A DNA stretch of 64,000 bases from VRUE01 sp045805805 (GCA_045805805.1 JBJMKO010000049.1:1-64000); one strand, 5' to 3'; shown: positions 18,105 to 26,158, numbered from the stretch's first letter. Notes: a model not told the origin generated them from the letters alone. Numbers and translations are program-made.

Positions 18105-18178
18105 GGGCCGGGTGGCCCCTCCCAAAACACTCAAGCGCGGCTCCTGCCGCGCGTTTTGGGAGGGGCCACCCGGCCCTC
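18103..18178. repeat. Family A nested palindrome, copy A4 (proB-proA gap)
   Basis: Arms 18103-18128 and 18153-18178 are perfect 26-base reverse complements. The 24-base centre is the reverse complement of the A2/A3 type (ACTCAA then GCGCGGC-TCCT-GCCGCGC), so it is inserted in the other orientation. It overlaps the last two bases of the proB stop codon. Confidence 0.9.
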
Positions 18179-18183
18179 ATGGC

Positions 18184-18189
18184 TACCCT
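18184..18189 (+). promoter_or_regulatory. proA -10 box
   Basis: TACCCT lies 8 bases before the proA ATG at 18198 and immediately after palindrome A4. Any -35 element would fall inside the right arm of A4. Confidence 0.4.
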
Positions 18190-18197
18190 TAGCGATC

Positions 18198-19463
18198 ATG
18201 GCCGTAACGACGAAAACGGTGGGGGAGATATGCGCGGCTGCCCGGCGGGCTTCCCGGGAGCTTGCCGGTGTCTCGACAGTGCGCAAGGATGCGGCGCTGG
18301 AGGCGACCGCGCGGCTTCTAGGTGAACGGACCGCGGAGATTCTTGAGGCCAATGCTGCCGACCTGGCCGATGAGCGTGCCGCTGGGCTGACTCAGGCGCT
18401 GCGGGACCGGCTGACGCTGACCGAGGGCCGGATTGCCGCGATGGCCGAGGGCGTGCGGGTGGTCGCTGCGCTCGAGGATCCGATCGGCGAGGAGCTCGAA
18501 CGGAAATCCCTTGAGAGCGGCTTGGACCTGCGCAAGGTTCGAGTGTCCCTTGGGGTTGTGGCCGTTGTCTACGAGGCCCGACCCAACGTGACGATCGATT
18601 GCGCGGCGCTGACGATCAAGAGCGGCAACGCGATCGTGCTGCGTGGCTCCAGCTACGCGGAACGGTCCAACGGAGCGCTCGCGGCCGTGGTGCGAGAGGC
18701 GCTTGTCGAGGTCGGGCTGCCCGAGGACGCGGTGTTGTTGGCTGCCGGTGGCGGTCGCGAGGAGTTGACGGAGCTGGCTACGCAGGACGGGGTGGTCGAC
18801 CTGCTGATCCCGCGCGGGGGCGAAGGGCTGAAGAACGCTCTCAAGGACGTCGCGACGGTGCCGGTGATCTACGCCGCCGCCGGCAACTGCCACGTCTATG
18901 TGCACGCCGACGCCGACCTGGAGATGGCGCGGCGGATCGCCTTCAACGCGAAGGTGCAGCGGCCCGGCGTCTGCAACGCCGCCGAGACGCTGCTGGTCAA
19001 CGCGGAGGTCGCGGCGGACTTCCTGCCCGGCGTGCTGGGCGACCTCCACGGCGCCGGCGTCGAGCTGGTCGGCGACGAGCGTGCGCGCGAGCTCGCCGGC
19101 GGGGTCGAGGTCGGGATCGCCGAGGACGCCGACTGGGGGACCGAGTACCTCGACCTGAAGATGGTTGTGGGCGTGGTCGACTCTCTCGACGAGGCCGTCG
19201 ATCACATCAATGACCACGGCACCAGCCACTCCGAGGCGATCGTCACCTCCTCCGAGGAGGCTTCGGCTCATTTCAGCGCCGGGGTCGACGCCGCCGTCGT
19301 CTATACCAACGCCTCGACTCGCTTCACCGACGGGTTCGAGTTCGGCATGGGGGCCGAGATCGGCAACTCGACCCAGAAGCTGCACGCGCGCGGGCCGATC
19401 GGGCTGCGCGAGCTGACGACCTACAAGTACGTCGTCCACGGCGACGGCCAGGTTCGTGAGTAG
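18198..19463 (+). CDS. proA: Gamma-glutamyl phosphate reductase
   Basis: Second step of proline synthesis: NADPH-dependent reduction to glutamate semialdehyde. 421 residues. Aldehyde-dehydrogenase fold with YEARPNVTIDCAAL, the catalytic Cys region KVQRPGVCNAAETLLVN, and the ending GPIGLRELTTYKYVV. The ATG at 18198 was preferred over an upstream GTG that would lie inside palindrome A4. Its end overlaps nadD by 8 bases. Confidence 0.97.
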   Translation: MAVTTKTVGEICAAARRASRELAGVSTVRKDAALEATARLLGERTAEILEANAADLADERAAGLTQALRDRLTLTEGRIAAMAEGVRVVAALEDPIGEELERKSLESGLDLRKVRVSLGVVAVVYEARPNVTIDCAALTIKSGNAIVLRGSSYAERSNGALAAVVREALVEVGLPEDAVLLAAGGGREELTELATQDGVVDLLIPRGGEGLKNALKDVATVPVIYAAAGNCHVYVHADADLEMARRIAFNAKVQRPGVCNAAETLLVNAEVAADFLPGVLGDLHGAGVELVGDERARELAGGVEVGIAEDADWGTEYLDLKMVVGVVDSLDEAVDHINDHGTSHSEAIVTSSEEASAHFSAGVDAAVVYTNASTRFTDGFEFGMGAEIGNSTQKLHARGPIGLRELTTYKYVVHGDGQVRE

Positions 19464-20067
19464 CGTCTCTACCGGCGGTATAGGCGTCCTCGGCTCGGCC
19501 TTCAACCCGCCGCACCTCGGTCACCTCGCCCTCGCCCAGGAGGCGCTCTGGCAGCTCGGCCTCGACGAGGTGATCCTGGTCCCGACCGGCACCGCCCCGC
19601 ACAAGCGGATCGCCGACGATCCCGGGCGCGAGCTGCGCCTGGCGATGACCCGGCTGGCCGCGGCCGACGACTCGCGCTTCTCGGTCTCGACCTCGGAGGT
19701 GGAGCGCGAGGGGCCGTCCTATACGTATGAGACGTTGGAGCAGCTTGCAAAGGAAAGAGGCGATAGAGAGCTCGTCTTCGTGATGGGGGCGGACGCCGCG
19801 GTGGGGCTGGAGAGCTGGCGCGAGCCGCAGCGGGTGACAGAGCTGGCGCGCCTCGCTGTTGCCCGCCGCGCCGGGATCTCGGACACCGACGTCGCCGCTG
19901 TGCTGCGCAGCCTCGACGCCGAGGGCAGGGCGACGATGCTGGAGATGCCGCAGTTCGGCGTCTCCTCCTCGTCCGTGCGCGAGCGCGCGGCGGCGGGGCG
20001 GCCCTTGCGCTACCTCGTGCCCGAGGCGGTCGCGCGCTTCATCGAAGAGAAGGGGCTCTACCGGTGA
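19456..20067 (+). CDS. nadD: Nicotinate-nucleotide adenylyltransferase
   Basis: Makes deamido-NAD from nicotinate mononucleotide and ATP. 203 residues from a GTG that overlaps proA. Nucleotidyltransferase signature GSAFNPPHLGHLALAQEA with HxGH. The C-terminal ISSSxxR-type motif is seen as VSSSSVRERAAAGRPLRYLV. The nadD-rsfS pair with a GTGA overlap is a frequent arrangement. Confidence 0.96.
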   Translation: MSSVSTGGIGVLGSAFNPPHLGHLALAQEALWQLGLDEVILVPTGTAPHKRIADDPGRELRLAMTRLAAADDSRFSVSTSEVEREGPSYTYETLEQLAKERGDRELVFVMGADAAVGLESWREPQRVTELARLAVARRAGISDTDVAAVLRSLDAEGRATMLEMPQFGVSSSSVRERAAAGRPLRYLVPEAVARFIEEKGLYR

Positions 20068-20477
20068 GCGTGAAGCGCAAGCCCGACGTGTCGGAGGCCC
20101 TGGCCCGGCGCCTGGCCGAGCTGGCCGACTCGAAAGCCGCGACCGAGATCGTCGTCCTCGACATGCGAGGCCTCGTCTCCTACACCGACTTCCTGGCGAT
20201 CTGCACGGCGCGCAATGAGCGCCAGGCGCGGGCGATCGCCGACGAGGCGAAGCTGCGGCTGAAGCAGGAGCAGAAGCTGCTGCCGGCGGGCGCTGAGGCC
20301 GGTGAGGCCGATGGCTGGATCGTCCTCGACTACCTCGATTGCGTCCTGCACGTCTTCACCGAAGAGGCGCGGCAGCGCTACCAGCTCGAGGACCTCTGGC
20401 GGGAGGCGCCGCGGCTCGAGTTCCAGGCGCCACGAGATGGCGTCCGAGGGCACCTCTACGGTGCCGCGCATGGGTAG
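20064..20477 (+). CDS. rsfS: Ribosomal silencing factor RsfS
   Basis: Binds L14 on the large subunit and blocks subunit joining when nutrients are scarce. 137 residues; Iojap-type core with ATEIVVLDMRGLVSYTDFL and DGWIVLDYLDCVLHVFTEEAR followed by YQLEDLW. The start is GTG 20064, sharing bases with the nadD stop. The C-terminus overlaps the next gene. Confidence 0.96.
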   Translation: MSVKRKPDVSEALARRLAELADSKAATEIVVLDMRGLVSYTDFLAICTARNERQARAIADEAKLRLKQEQKLLPAGAEAGEADGWIVLDYLDCVLHVFTEEARQRYQLEDLWREAPRLEFQAPRDGVRGHLYGAAHG

Positions 20478-21225
20478 CTTCAAGAGGACATTCCTCGGCT
20501 ACCGTCGCACCGAAGTAGATGCGGCGTTCGCCGGGCTGGATGCACGGGGCTGGGCACTTGAGCGCGATGCGCAGGAAGCGCTGGCCGGTTGGCGCGACGC
20601 CGCCCAGTCGGCTGCCCGCGCTGAAGAAGAGCTTTCCTCGCTCTCGGCGATGGTGATCGAGCGCGAGCGCGAGATCCGCGTCCTCAGCGAGCGCATCCGC
20701 GAAGCCGACGAACGCCACGACCGCAGCATCGCCTCGCTGGAGTCGGTTTCGGCGAAGCTGGAGGAGATCCAGGCCCAGGCCCGCGGCCAGGCGACCCGCA
20801 TCCGCATGAAGGCGCTGCGCGAGGCGGTCGAGGTGGGTCGCCGCGCTCAAGAGCTGACCGATGCGCAGGCAGGCATGGGCGACGCTGCCTCGAATCCAAG
20901 CGGAGGCGGCGAGAGCGAGATAGAGCGCGCCGCCCGCAGCCTCTACGACGGAATCGTCAAAGTCGAGATCGGCCCCTTCGACGACTTCTCCCAGCTGGTC
21001 GGCTTCGAGGACGCCGCCGGCCAGATCGACGCCACCGCGGAGATCTCGGTCGAACGCTTCTCCGAGGGCCGTGCGACTCTCTCGATGCGCCTCGACGAAC
21101 CGGTCGACCTTCTGCGCGAGCTCGAGGAGCGCTCCCCGCTCGACTTTCGTGTCCGTCGCACGGCAGAGGACAACCTGATCCTCGACGTAGACGACGACAC
21201 CGGCCCCGAACAGCACGCAGCCTAG
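20470..21225 (+). CDS. DivIVA-like coiled-coil protein
   Basis: 251 residues. The N-terminus FKRTFLGYRRTEVDAAF resembles the short DivIVA membrane-targeting motif (F-x-GY-x-x-x-EVD). It is followed by a long predicted coiled coil (about residues 35-130, with IEREREIRVLSERI). A C-terminal region (about 160-251) may fold separately. DivIVA proteins mark curved membrane and poles; here it sits at the end of the nadD-rsfS group. Start ATG 20470 inside rsfS; GTG 20461 and ATG 20437 are alternatives. The DivIVA assignment rests on the short motif and coiled coil only. Confidence 0.65.
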   Translation: MGSFKRTFLGYRRTEVDAAFAGLDARGWALERDAQEALAGWRDAAQSAARAEEELSSLSAMVIEREREIRVLSERIREADERHDRSIASLESVSAKLEEIQAQARGQATRIRMKALREAVEVGRRAQELTDAQAGMGDAASNPSGGGESEIERAARSLYDGIVKVEIGPFDDFSQLVGFEDAAGQIDATAEISVERFSEGRATLSMRLDEPVDLLRELEERSPLDFRVRRTAEDNLILDVDDDTGPEQHAA

Positions 21226-21254
21226 CTACGCTCGCCGCTACCCTTCATCCGCCC

Positions 21255-21325
21255 GGCGCCCTGGCGGAGTGGTTACGCAGCGGCCTGCAAAGCCGTTTAC
21301 ACCGGTTCGATTCCGGTGGGCGCCT
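21255..21325 (+). tRNA. tRNA-Cys (GCA)
   Basis: 71-base cloverleaf. Acceptor stem GGCGCCC with GGGCGCC and discriminator T. The anticodon loop CTGCAAA gives GCA. The T arm is CCGG-TTCGATT-CCGG in type. CCA is not encoded. It lies alone between the DivIVA-like gene and the protease gene. Confidence 0.95.
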
Positions 21326-21378
21326 TTCGGCTCTGGGGTGCGCAAAAGCCTAGGCGGATGCGCATCATTATGGATAAG

Positions 21379-21391
21379 TAGACTGCCCGTG
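21379..21391 (+). promoter_or_regulatory. Protease gene promoter, apparently leaderless
   Basis: TAGACT at 21379-21384 lies 7 bases before the ATG at 21392. The same hexamer and spacing occur before valS. No ribosome binding site is visible. Confidence 0.55.
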
Positions 21392-22405
21392 ATGAACGCA
21401 TGTGGCCGGGGGGCGCATCGCGCTCTAGTCAAGTCGAGGGTCACCGCTGTGGTCGTTACCGGGCTGCTCGTGGCGGCAACCGGGGTGGGAATGTCGACCG
21501 CCCAAGCGGATGCCTTCGTGCCGGCGCGATCGCAGGCGCGAGACGCGATTTCTTTTTGGACTCCGGCGCGGATGAAGCAAGCGCGGCCGCTTGTTGCGCT
21601 CATTCCCGGTCGCCCCCGGGTCAAGTTCGCAAGGTCAGGCCAGACATCGGCCGAAGCTCCGCACCGGTACCCGTCCCTGGCTCCACCTGCGGGTGCATCG
21701 GCGAGCTCCGCCTTCGAAGAAGTGTCCGATCCCGCATCTGCCACCGCTCGGGTGAACGGCGTGATCTTCCTCGTCAGCCCCTTTGGGCTCGGTCGCTGCT
21801 CCGGCACTTCGGTCAACGCACCGAACTACAGCGTCGTCTTCACCGCGGGGCACTGCATCCACGGTGGCGGTTCCTACGGTGGGTGGTTCGGTGGCCGCTG
21901 GGTGTTCGTGCCCGGATACCGATATGGCCAGCGCCCGTTCGGTGTCTTTGCGGCGAAGTGGATCGACACGACGCGGCAGTGGCGCACGACGGGCAGCGAG
22001 AACTTCGACGTCGGCGCGGCAGTCGTCTCGCGCAACGAACGCGGTCAGCTGCTTGCCAAGGCCGTCGGCGGCACCGGGATCGCCTGGGGCTTGAAGCCGA
22101 GGCAAGTGTTCGACGTCCACGGCTATCCGGCAGCGCCTCCGTTCGACGGCGAAACCCAGCGGGTCTGCGCCCAGACGCCCTTCCTCGGCCACGACACGCT
22201 CTCCTTTCTCTCACCGGGGCCGCTCAACCTTGCGGTCGACTGCGATGTCACCGGCGGCGCTTCGGGTGGCGGCTGGACCCTCGCCGACGGGACCCTCAAC
22301 AGCGTCACCAACTACGGCTACTCGAACGACCCGTCGACCGACTTCGGTGCTTACTTCGGCAAGGAAGTGGGCCGACTGTTCTCCCGGGCGGTGAGCGTCA
22401 GGTGA
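21392..22405 (+). CDS. Secreted trypsin-like serine protease
   Basis: 337 residues. A signal peptide is evident: charged start, hydrophobic core VTAVVVTGLLVAATGVG, and cleavage expected after AQADA. The chymotrypsin-fold triad is visible as H154 in VVFTAGHC, D206 in NFDVGAAV and S291 in GGASGGGW. It may process extracellular proteins; the substrate is unknown. The start was placed at 21392 because longer readings would run through tRNA-Cys. The stop overlaps the GTG of a second secreted protein, so the two form a pair. Confidence 0.85.
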   Translation: MNACGRGAHRALVKSRVTAVVVTGLLVAATGVGMSTAQADAFVPARSQARDAISFWTPARMKQARPLVALIPGRPRVKFARSGQTSAEAPHRYPSLAPPAGASASSAFEEVSDPASATARVNGVIFLVSPFGLGRCSGTSVNAPNYSVVFTAGHCIHGGGSYGGWFGGRWVFVPGYRYGQRPFGVFAAKWIDTTRQWRTTGSENFDVGAAVVSRNERGQLLAKAVGGTGIAWGLKPRQVFDVHGYPAAPPFDGETQRVCAQTPFLGHDTLSFLSPGPLNLAVDCDVTGGASGGGWTLADGTLNSVTNYGYSNDPSTDFGAYFGKEVGRLFSRAVSVR

Positions 22406-23388
22406 TCAAGCCTTCGCTCCGGTGCGCGGCTCTGATGTCGGTCGTCTTCGTGGTAACGCCGTCCGCGTGCCTTGCCGGCCCGCTTGACATTCCCGCTGCC
22501 GTCCCAGCGAAGTTCCGAGCCCTCGTGCGGGCGGGGATGCGCTCGCACGGGCACAAATCGCGGTTGGCCTCGGAATCCCGCTTCGATCTGAAGACCAAGG
22601 GGGGTTACAGGGTGACCGTGATCGGAGTCGGTGACATCGTGGCCCTCCAGGTGTTCCGTGGCCGGAGCGATGTGGCCCCCTCGCTGAAACACGGCCGAGC
22701 GTTTACTGCCTATGTAGCGCGTGGAACGGTGACCCCGGGGCAGATCGAGGCGTCTTTCGGTGGCTTTGGCAGGATCTCGGTTCACTTCCGGCCGTCCGGG
22801 CGAGTCGTGAGGTCAACCCCTCGCCGTCGCTGCCGGGGCGCAGATCGGTTCACCCGCCGGTTCGGCGTATTTGCGGGCAGGATCCGCTTCACCGGGGAGG
22901 GCAATTACGTAGCCGTGCGTGCTCACCGGGCGAAGGGACTGATTCGCAGTCCGATCCATCTCCACTGTGCCCCCCGAAATTTCTATCCGCGGGCCAGGCG
23001 ATTCAGCCGGCCGGCAGGGGGCTCGCCAAGGTCCACGCCGACGATTCTGGATGCTCACTGGCGCCAGGCTCTCTCCTCGACGAATTTCTTCGCGTTCCAG
23101 GTCCGCAAGAAGACCCTTTATCTCGCCGTCGCCGAACAGAGCATGGGATCGGTGGCCGAGGTGCGGTATGCGATCGCTATCGCGCCCTCCAAGACCTTTG
23201 TCCGTGACGATGCGCTGACCTCGGCCACGCTCGAGCCCCCGGCGCCGTTCCACGGCAAGGGGATCTATGGCGCCGCTCCCGACGGGACGAAGTCCTGGGC
23301 GGGCTCGCTCACGGTCGCCTTCCCCGGCGCGCCGCGCTTCCCCCTGACCGGGACGCAGTTCGAAGAGCAGTTGGCGGCTGGCTTCTAG
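22402..23388 (+). CDS. Secreted protein of unknown function, paired with the protease
   Basis: 328 residues from GTG 22402, which overlaps the protease stop (GTGA). A signal peptide is likely (LRCAALMSVVFVVTP, cleavage near CLAGP). The mature part is rich in Arg, Gly and beta-type segments, with repeated phrases such as GRFSVHF-like FGGFGRISVHFRPSGR. Cys residues at the RRRCRGAD and HLHCAPR sites may pair. I recognise no family. Translational coupling suggests it is a substrate, anchor or inhibitor of the protease, but this is inference. Confidence 0.7.
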   Translation: MIKPSLRCAALMSVVFVVTPSACLAGPLDIPAAVPAKFRALVRAGMRSHGHKSRLASESRFDLKTKGGYRVTVIGVGDIVALQVFRGRSDVAPSLKHGRAFTAYVARGTVTPGQIEASFGGFGRISVHFRPSGRVVRSTPRRRCRGADRFTRRFGVFAGRIRFTGEGNYVAVRAHRAKGLIRSPIHLHCAPRNFYPRARRFSRPAGGSPRSTPTILDAHWRQALSSTNFFAFQVRKKTLYLAVAEQSMGSVAEVRYAIAIAPSKTFVRDDALTSATLEPPAPFHGKGIYGAAPDGTKSWAGSLTVAFPGAPRFPLTGTQFEEQLAAGF

Positions 23389-23411
23389 CCGGCCGCCTGC
23401 CGCCGTTCGGG

Positions 23412-23423
23412 TAGCTTGGGCGG
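23412..23423 (+). promoter_or_regulatory. YjbQ-family gene promoter, apparently leaderless
   Basis: TAGCTT at 23412-23417 lies 6 bases before the ATG at 23424, with no Shine-Dalgarno sequence between. Confidence 0.5.
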
Positions 23424-23837
23424 ATGGTCCATGCATCCGAGGCGCGCTTCTCGACGCAGGGCAATGGCGATGCGGTCGACATCACCTCCCACGTTCGGGG
23501 ATCTGTCACCGAGGCCGGGATTGCCGAAGGGCAGGCGACCGCGTTCGTGCGCGGCTCGACCGCGGCGATCACGACGATGGAGTACGAGCCCGGGGGAGTG
23601 CATGACCTCCAGGCGATGCTCGAGCGCTTGATCCCGGCCGGTGGCGACTACGAGCACAACCGCCTCAATCACGACACCAACTCGCACGCGCACCAGCGCG
23701 CCTCGCTGATCGGCCCGTCGCTGTCGGTTCCGGTCATCGACGGCCGGCCGGCGCTGGGGACGTGGCAGCAGATCGTGCTGCTCGACTTCGACGACAGGCC
23801 GCGTGAGCGGACGGTCGTCGTCCAGGTTCTCGGCTGA
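23424..23837 (+). CDS. YjbQ/UPF0047 family protein
   Basis: 137 residues. The family signature is clear: YEHNRLNHDTNSHAHQRASL, then GPSLSVPVIDGRPALGTWQQ and LDFDDRPRERTVVVQV. The His, Asp and Asn cluster binds metal. Members have weak thiamin phosphate synthase activity, but the physiological role is not settled. A strong intrinsic terminator follows its stop, so it appears to be monocistronic. Confidence 0.93.
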   Translation: MVHASEARFSTQGNGDAVDITSHVRGSVTEAGIAEGQATAFVRGSTAAITTMEYEPGGVHDLQAMLERLIPAGGDYEHNRLNHDTNSHAHQRASLIGPSLSVPVIDGRPALGTWQQIVLLDFDDRPRERTVVVQVLG

Positions 23838-23842
23838 ACGGA

Positions 23843-23870
23843 AAAGGGCCCCGTGAGGGGCCCTTTGTTT
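23843..23870 (+). terminator. Intrinsic terminator after the YjbQ-family gene
   Basis: AAAGGGCCCC-GTGA-GGGGCCCTTT is a perfect 10-bp stem with a 4-base loop, followed by a T-rich GTTT. It lies 5 bases after the stop codon. Confidence 0.85.
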
Positions 23871-24117
23871 CCGAAGGACGTGCCACCAGTGAGACTTTTT
23901 CCCTGGCTCGTCGGTCCTCAAGCCTTAATCGGAAGGTGCTCTTAGAAACACCGCGTTTGCGGAAAAGTTGCACAGGTTGCATCGGCTCTTGCAGATCGAG
24001 ACTTGAGGCTTCCGCTGCGGGGCCTGCCGCGCACTTGGCTCGGGATCCCCGCAGGACCGCGAGCAGCGCGCATGGAGCCTCGCCGGCCTCCACGCCGCTG
24101 CTAGATTCAGCTTTCCC
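23871..24117. other. Non-coding stretch before tRNA-Val
   Basis: 247 bases with no credible gene. CCTCAAG and CTTGAGG, and CTGCGGGG and CCCCGCAG, form loose inverted repeats. TAGATT at 24102-24107 is a plausible -10 box for the tRNA, whose 5' end is at 24118. A small unknown RNA cannot be excluded. Confidence 0.4.
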
Positions 24118-24190
24118 GGGCGTATAGCTCAGTTGGGAGAGCGCCGCCTCGACAAGGCGGAGGTCACTGGTTCGAGCCCAGTTACGCCCA
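24118..24190 (+). tRNA. tRNA-Val (GAC) with C33
   Basis: 73-base cloverleaf. Acceptor GGGCGTA with TACGCCC and discriminator A. D arm GCTC/GAGC, anticodon stem CCGCC/GGCGG, T stem ACTGG/CCAGT. The loop is TCGACAA, so the anticodon is GAC but the base before it (position 33) is C rather than the nearly universal U. CCA is not encoded. Confidence 0.9.
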
Positions 24191-24254
24191 TCGCACTCTG
24201 CTCGGAGGCCGCCGTCTCCGACCCTGGCGGCATCCGAACGCCGTGCCATCAGTC

Positions 24255-24269
24255 TAGGCTCGCGGGCTC
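24255..24269 (+). promoter_or_regulatory. Membrane protein gene promoter, near-leaderless
   Basis: TAGGCT at 24255-24260 lies 9 bases before GTG 24270; no Shine-Dalgarno sequence is visible. Confidence 0.4.
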
Positions 24270-26084
24270 GTGATCGGGACCTATGCAGCCGTGCTGGCCG
24301 TCTGCGTCGCCTCGCTGGCGATCGGCCAGGCCGCGATAGCGCTCTGCGGGATACGGCGCTGGTCGTGGCTCTCTCCCGCGGTCGGGCTGGCGCTGCTCTG
24401 CGCGATCTGCTGGGGAACGGTGCGGCTGCCGGGCCATGGCACGGTCTCCGCAGCCGTCGTCCTCTTGCTGACCGCGGCCTCGGTTGCCTGTCTGTGGCGA
24501 CGAGTCGACGGGGCGGGAGAGGCCCTCCGGGCGGGCGCGCCGATAGCGCTGCTGGCGCTGGCGGCCACCTCGCTCCCCTTCATCGCCGAGGGCCACTTCG
24601 GCATCCTCGGCACCAGCTTCAACCCGGACATGTCCCAGCACCTGCTGGCCGCCGACCGGCTCGCCCATGGCCAGGGCTCCCAGCTCCTCCACCAGGGCTA
24701 CCCGCTCGGCCTCCACGCAATAGTCGTAGCCCTGAGCAAGGGTCTAGGCATCGGCCTGGTCCAGGGCTTCACCGGCCTGACCGTCGCCGTAGCCGTCCTC
24801 GCGTCCCTGACCGCCCTAACGGCCTTCCGCGACCAGCCTGCGCTCCTACGCACCCCCGCAGCCCTAGTCATCGGCCTCACCTATCTAGTCGCCTCCTACT
24901 TTGCCCAAGGCGCCTTCAAGGAGACGATGCAAGCCCTGTTCGTCCTAGCCTTCGTCCTCTCGCTGAGAGAGGCATCCCAAAACCCCACTTGGCAAGCACT
25001 ACCCCTCCGCTTCGCCCCCGCAGCCCTCCTAGCCGCCGGCAGCATCTACACCTACAGCTTCCCCGGCCTAATCTGGCCGATCGCCGCAGCAACAATCTGG
25101 ACGGCAGTGGAGTACACCGTAGGTCGGTTCGGTCTCTCTGCGGGTGGCGCGGATGCGGGGGGGCCGAGAACGGTGGCGCAGCCCCCGCCCGCAGGCCCCC
25201 CCGCACCCGCGACGGGCCCCGCAGCCTGGCGCGCTGGTCTTTACGCCGTTCTCCTATTCCTCGTCCTGATAGCCCCCGAGATCGGCCGGATGATCGACTT
25301 CCACAGCTTTGAGACCTTCGACCCCAACGGCCCCGGCCTAGGCAACCTCTTCGGCCAGATCTCGCCCTTCGAGGCGCTTGGCATCTGGCCCTCCGGCGAC
25401 TTCCGCCTCACTCCGGGCGCCGGCGCCGTGCCGGCTCTCGGCTACTACGCCGGCGCCGCCTTCGCCTCGATCCTCCTCGCCTATGGCCTCTTCCTTTGCT
25501 GGCACCGCCGCGAGACGGTAATCCTCGCCGGCCTCGCCGCCGCGGCGCTGGCCTACGCGGCCGCCCGGATCGGGGGCACGCCCTACACGGCTGCCAAGGC
25601 GCTCGAGATCGGCGCGCCGCTGGCGGCTCTCGTCATCGTCCTGCCGCTGCTGCGCCGCTCGGTCGCCTGGCTCTACCTACTGGCGGCAGGCGGCTGTTCG
25701 CTGCTGGCCCTTGCCAACGCGCCGGTTGGCCCCTCGTCCTACACGCCCGCATTGACGCAGCTGCGCGCAGACGTCGGCGAAGGCCCGACCCTCGTGCTCG
25801 CTTCGCGACAACTGCTTGCCGACGAACACGGCTCCCCTTACATCGCCTGGGAGCTGCGCGGTGGCCGCGTCTGCATCGAGACCAGCGCGGAAGCCGGTGG
25901 GCATCCACCTTCCGGCGTGCGCTTCGTGGTGACCGAGGGCGAACCCACGCGGCCGCCGTTCAGGGGCTTCGGCGTCGACCGCGTCGCCACTCCATACATC
26001 CTCTGGAAGCGGACCCGCCCCATCAACGGCCCAAGCCCCTGCCCCCTGATAGCCGTCCGCCAAGCCCGCCAAGGCTCTCCCTAA
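24270..26084 (+). CDS. Large polytopic membrane protein, GT-C glycosyltransferase-like
   Basis: 604 residues with about 13 hydrophobic helices. The first long outer loop carries TSFNPDMSQHLLAADRLAHG, and an acidic residue in this position is typical of GT-C glycosyltransferases using lipid-linked sugars. A soluble C-terminal part (about 495-604) follows the last helix. No close family is recognised, and function is inferred only from topology and the loop. It is a single gene between tRNA-Val and thrS. The middle section (from about 24700) uses rarer codons such as CTA, TTC and CCC clusters, unlike its neighbours. The stop overlaps palindrome 26083-26138. Confidence 0.65.
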   Translation: MIGTYAAVLAVCVASLAIGQAAIALCGIRRWSWLSPAVGLALLCAICWGTVRLPGHGTVSAAVVLLLTAASVACLWRRVDGAGEALRAGAPIALLALAATSLPFIAEGHFGILGTSFNPDMSQHLLAADRLAHGQGSQLLHQGYPLGLHAIVVALSKGLGIGLVQGFTGLTVAVAVLASLTALTAFRDQPALLRTPAALVIGLTYLVASYFAQGAFKETMQALFVLAFVLSLREASQNPTWQALPLRFAPAALLAAGSIYTYSFPGLIWPIAAATIWTAVEYTVGRFGLSAGGADAGGPRTVAQPPPAGPPAPATGPAAWRAGLYAVLLFLVLIAPEIGRMIDFHSFETFDPNGPGLGNLFGQISPFEALGIWPSGDFRLTPGAGAVPALGYYAGAAFASILLAYGLFLCWHRRETVILAGLAAAALAYAAARIGGTPYTAAKALEIGAPLAALVIVLPLLRRSVAWLYLLAAGGCSLLALANAPVGPSSYTPALTQLRADVGEGPTLVLASRQLLADEHGSPYIAWELRGGRVCIETSAEAGGHPPSGVRFVVTEGEPTRPPFRGFGVDRVATPYILWKRTRPINGPSPCPLIAVRQARQGSP

Positions 26085-26138
26085 GACTGACTTCGTCTTT
26101 AGTGACGCTATTGGGCTACTAAAGACGAAGTCAGTCTT
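26083..26138. repeat. Perfect 21-bp inverted repeat before thrS (possible class C member)
   Basis: Arms 26083-26103 and 26118-26138 are exact reverse complements around a 14-base loop containing CTATTG. The arms are much more AT-rich than their surroundings. The inner part, CTTTAGT to ACTAAAG around a TATTG loop, resembles the class C cores; the outer arm is unlike any other copy. It overlaps the previous stop codon and may terminate that transcript. Confidence 0.8.
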
Positions 26139-26158
26139 GGGGGGACGGTTGGGCGGCC

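Noticed and set aside
15446..18178. Family A elements considered as a CRISPR array
   Set aside because: Units are about 1.1-1.5 kb apart with genes between, and are palindromes in both orientations; there are no spacers or cas genes.
21238..21816. Minus-strand frame containing NRTGVNGFAGRCVTTPPGR
   Set aside because: Antisense translation of tRNA-Cys; not a gene.
23936..24127. 63-codon frame before tRNA-Val
   Set aside because: It overlaps the tRNA 5' end, has no ribosome site and no conserved features.
23734..24249. Minus-strand frame containing WARTSDLRLVEAALSQ
   Set aside because: This phrase is a known false protein that comes from reading antisense across a tRNA gene, here tRNA-Val.
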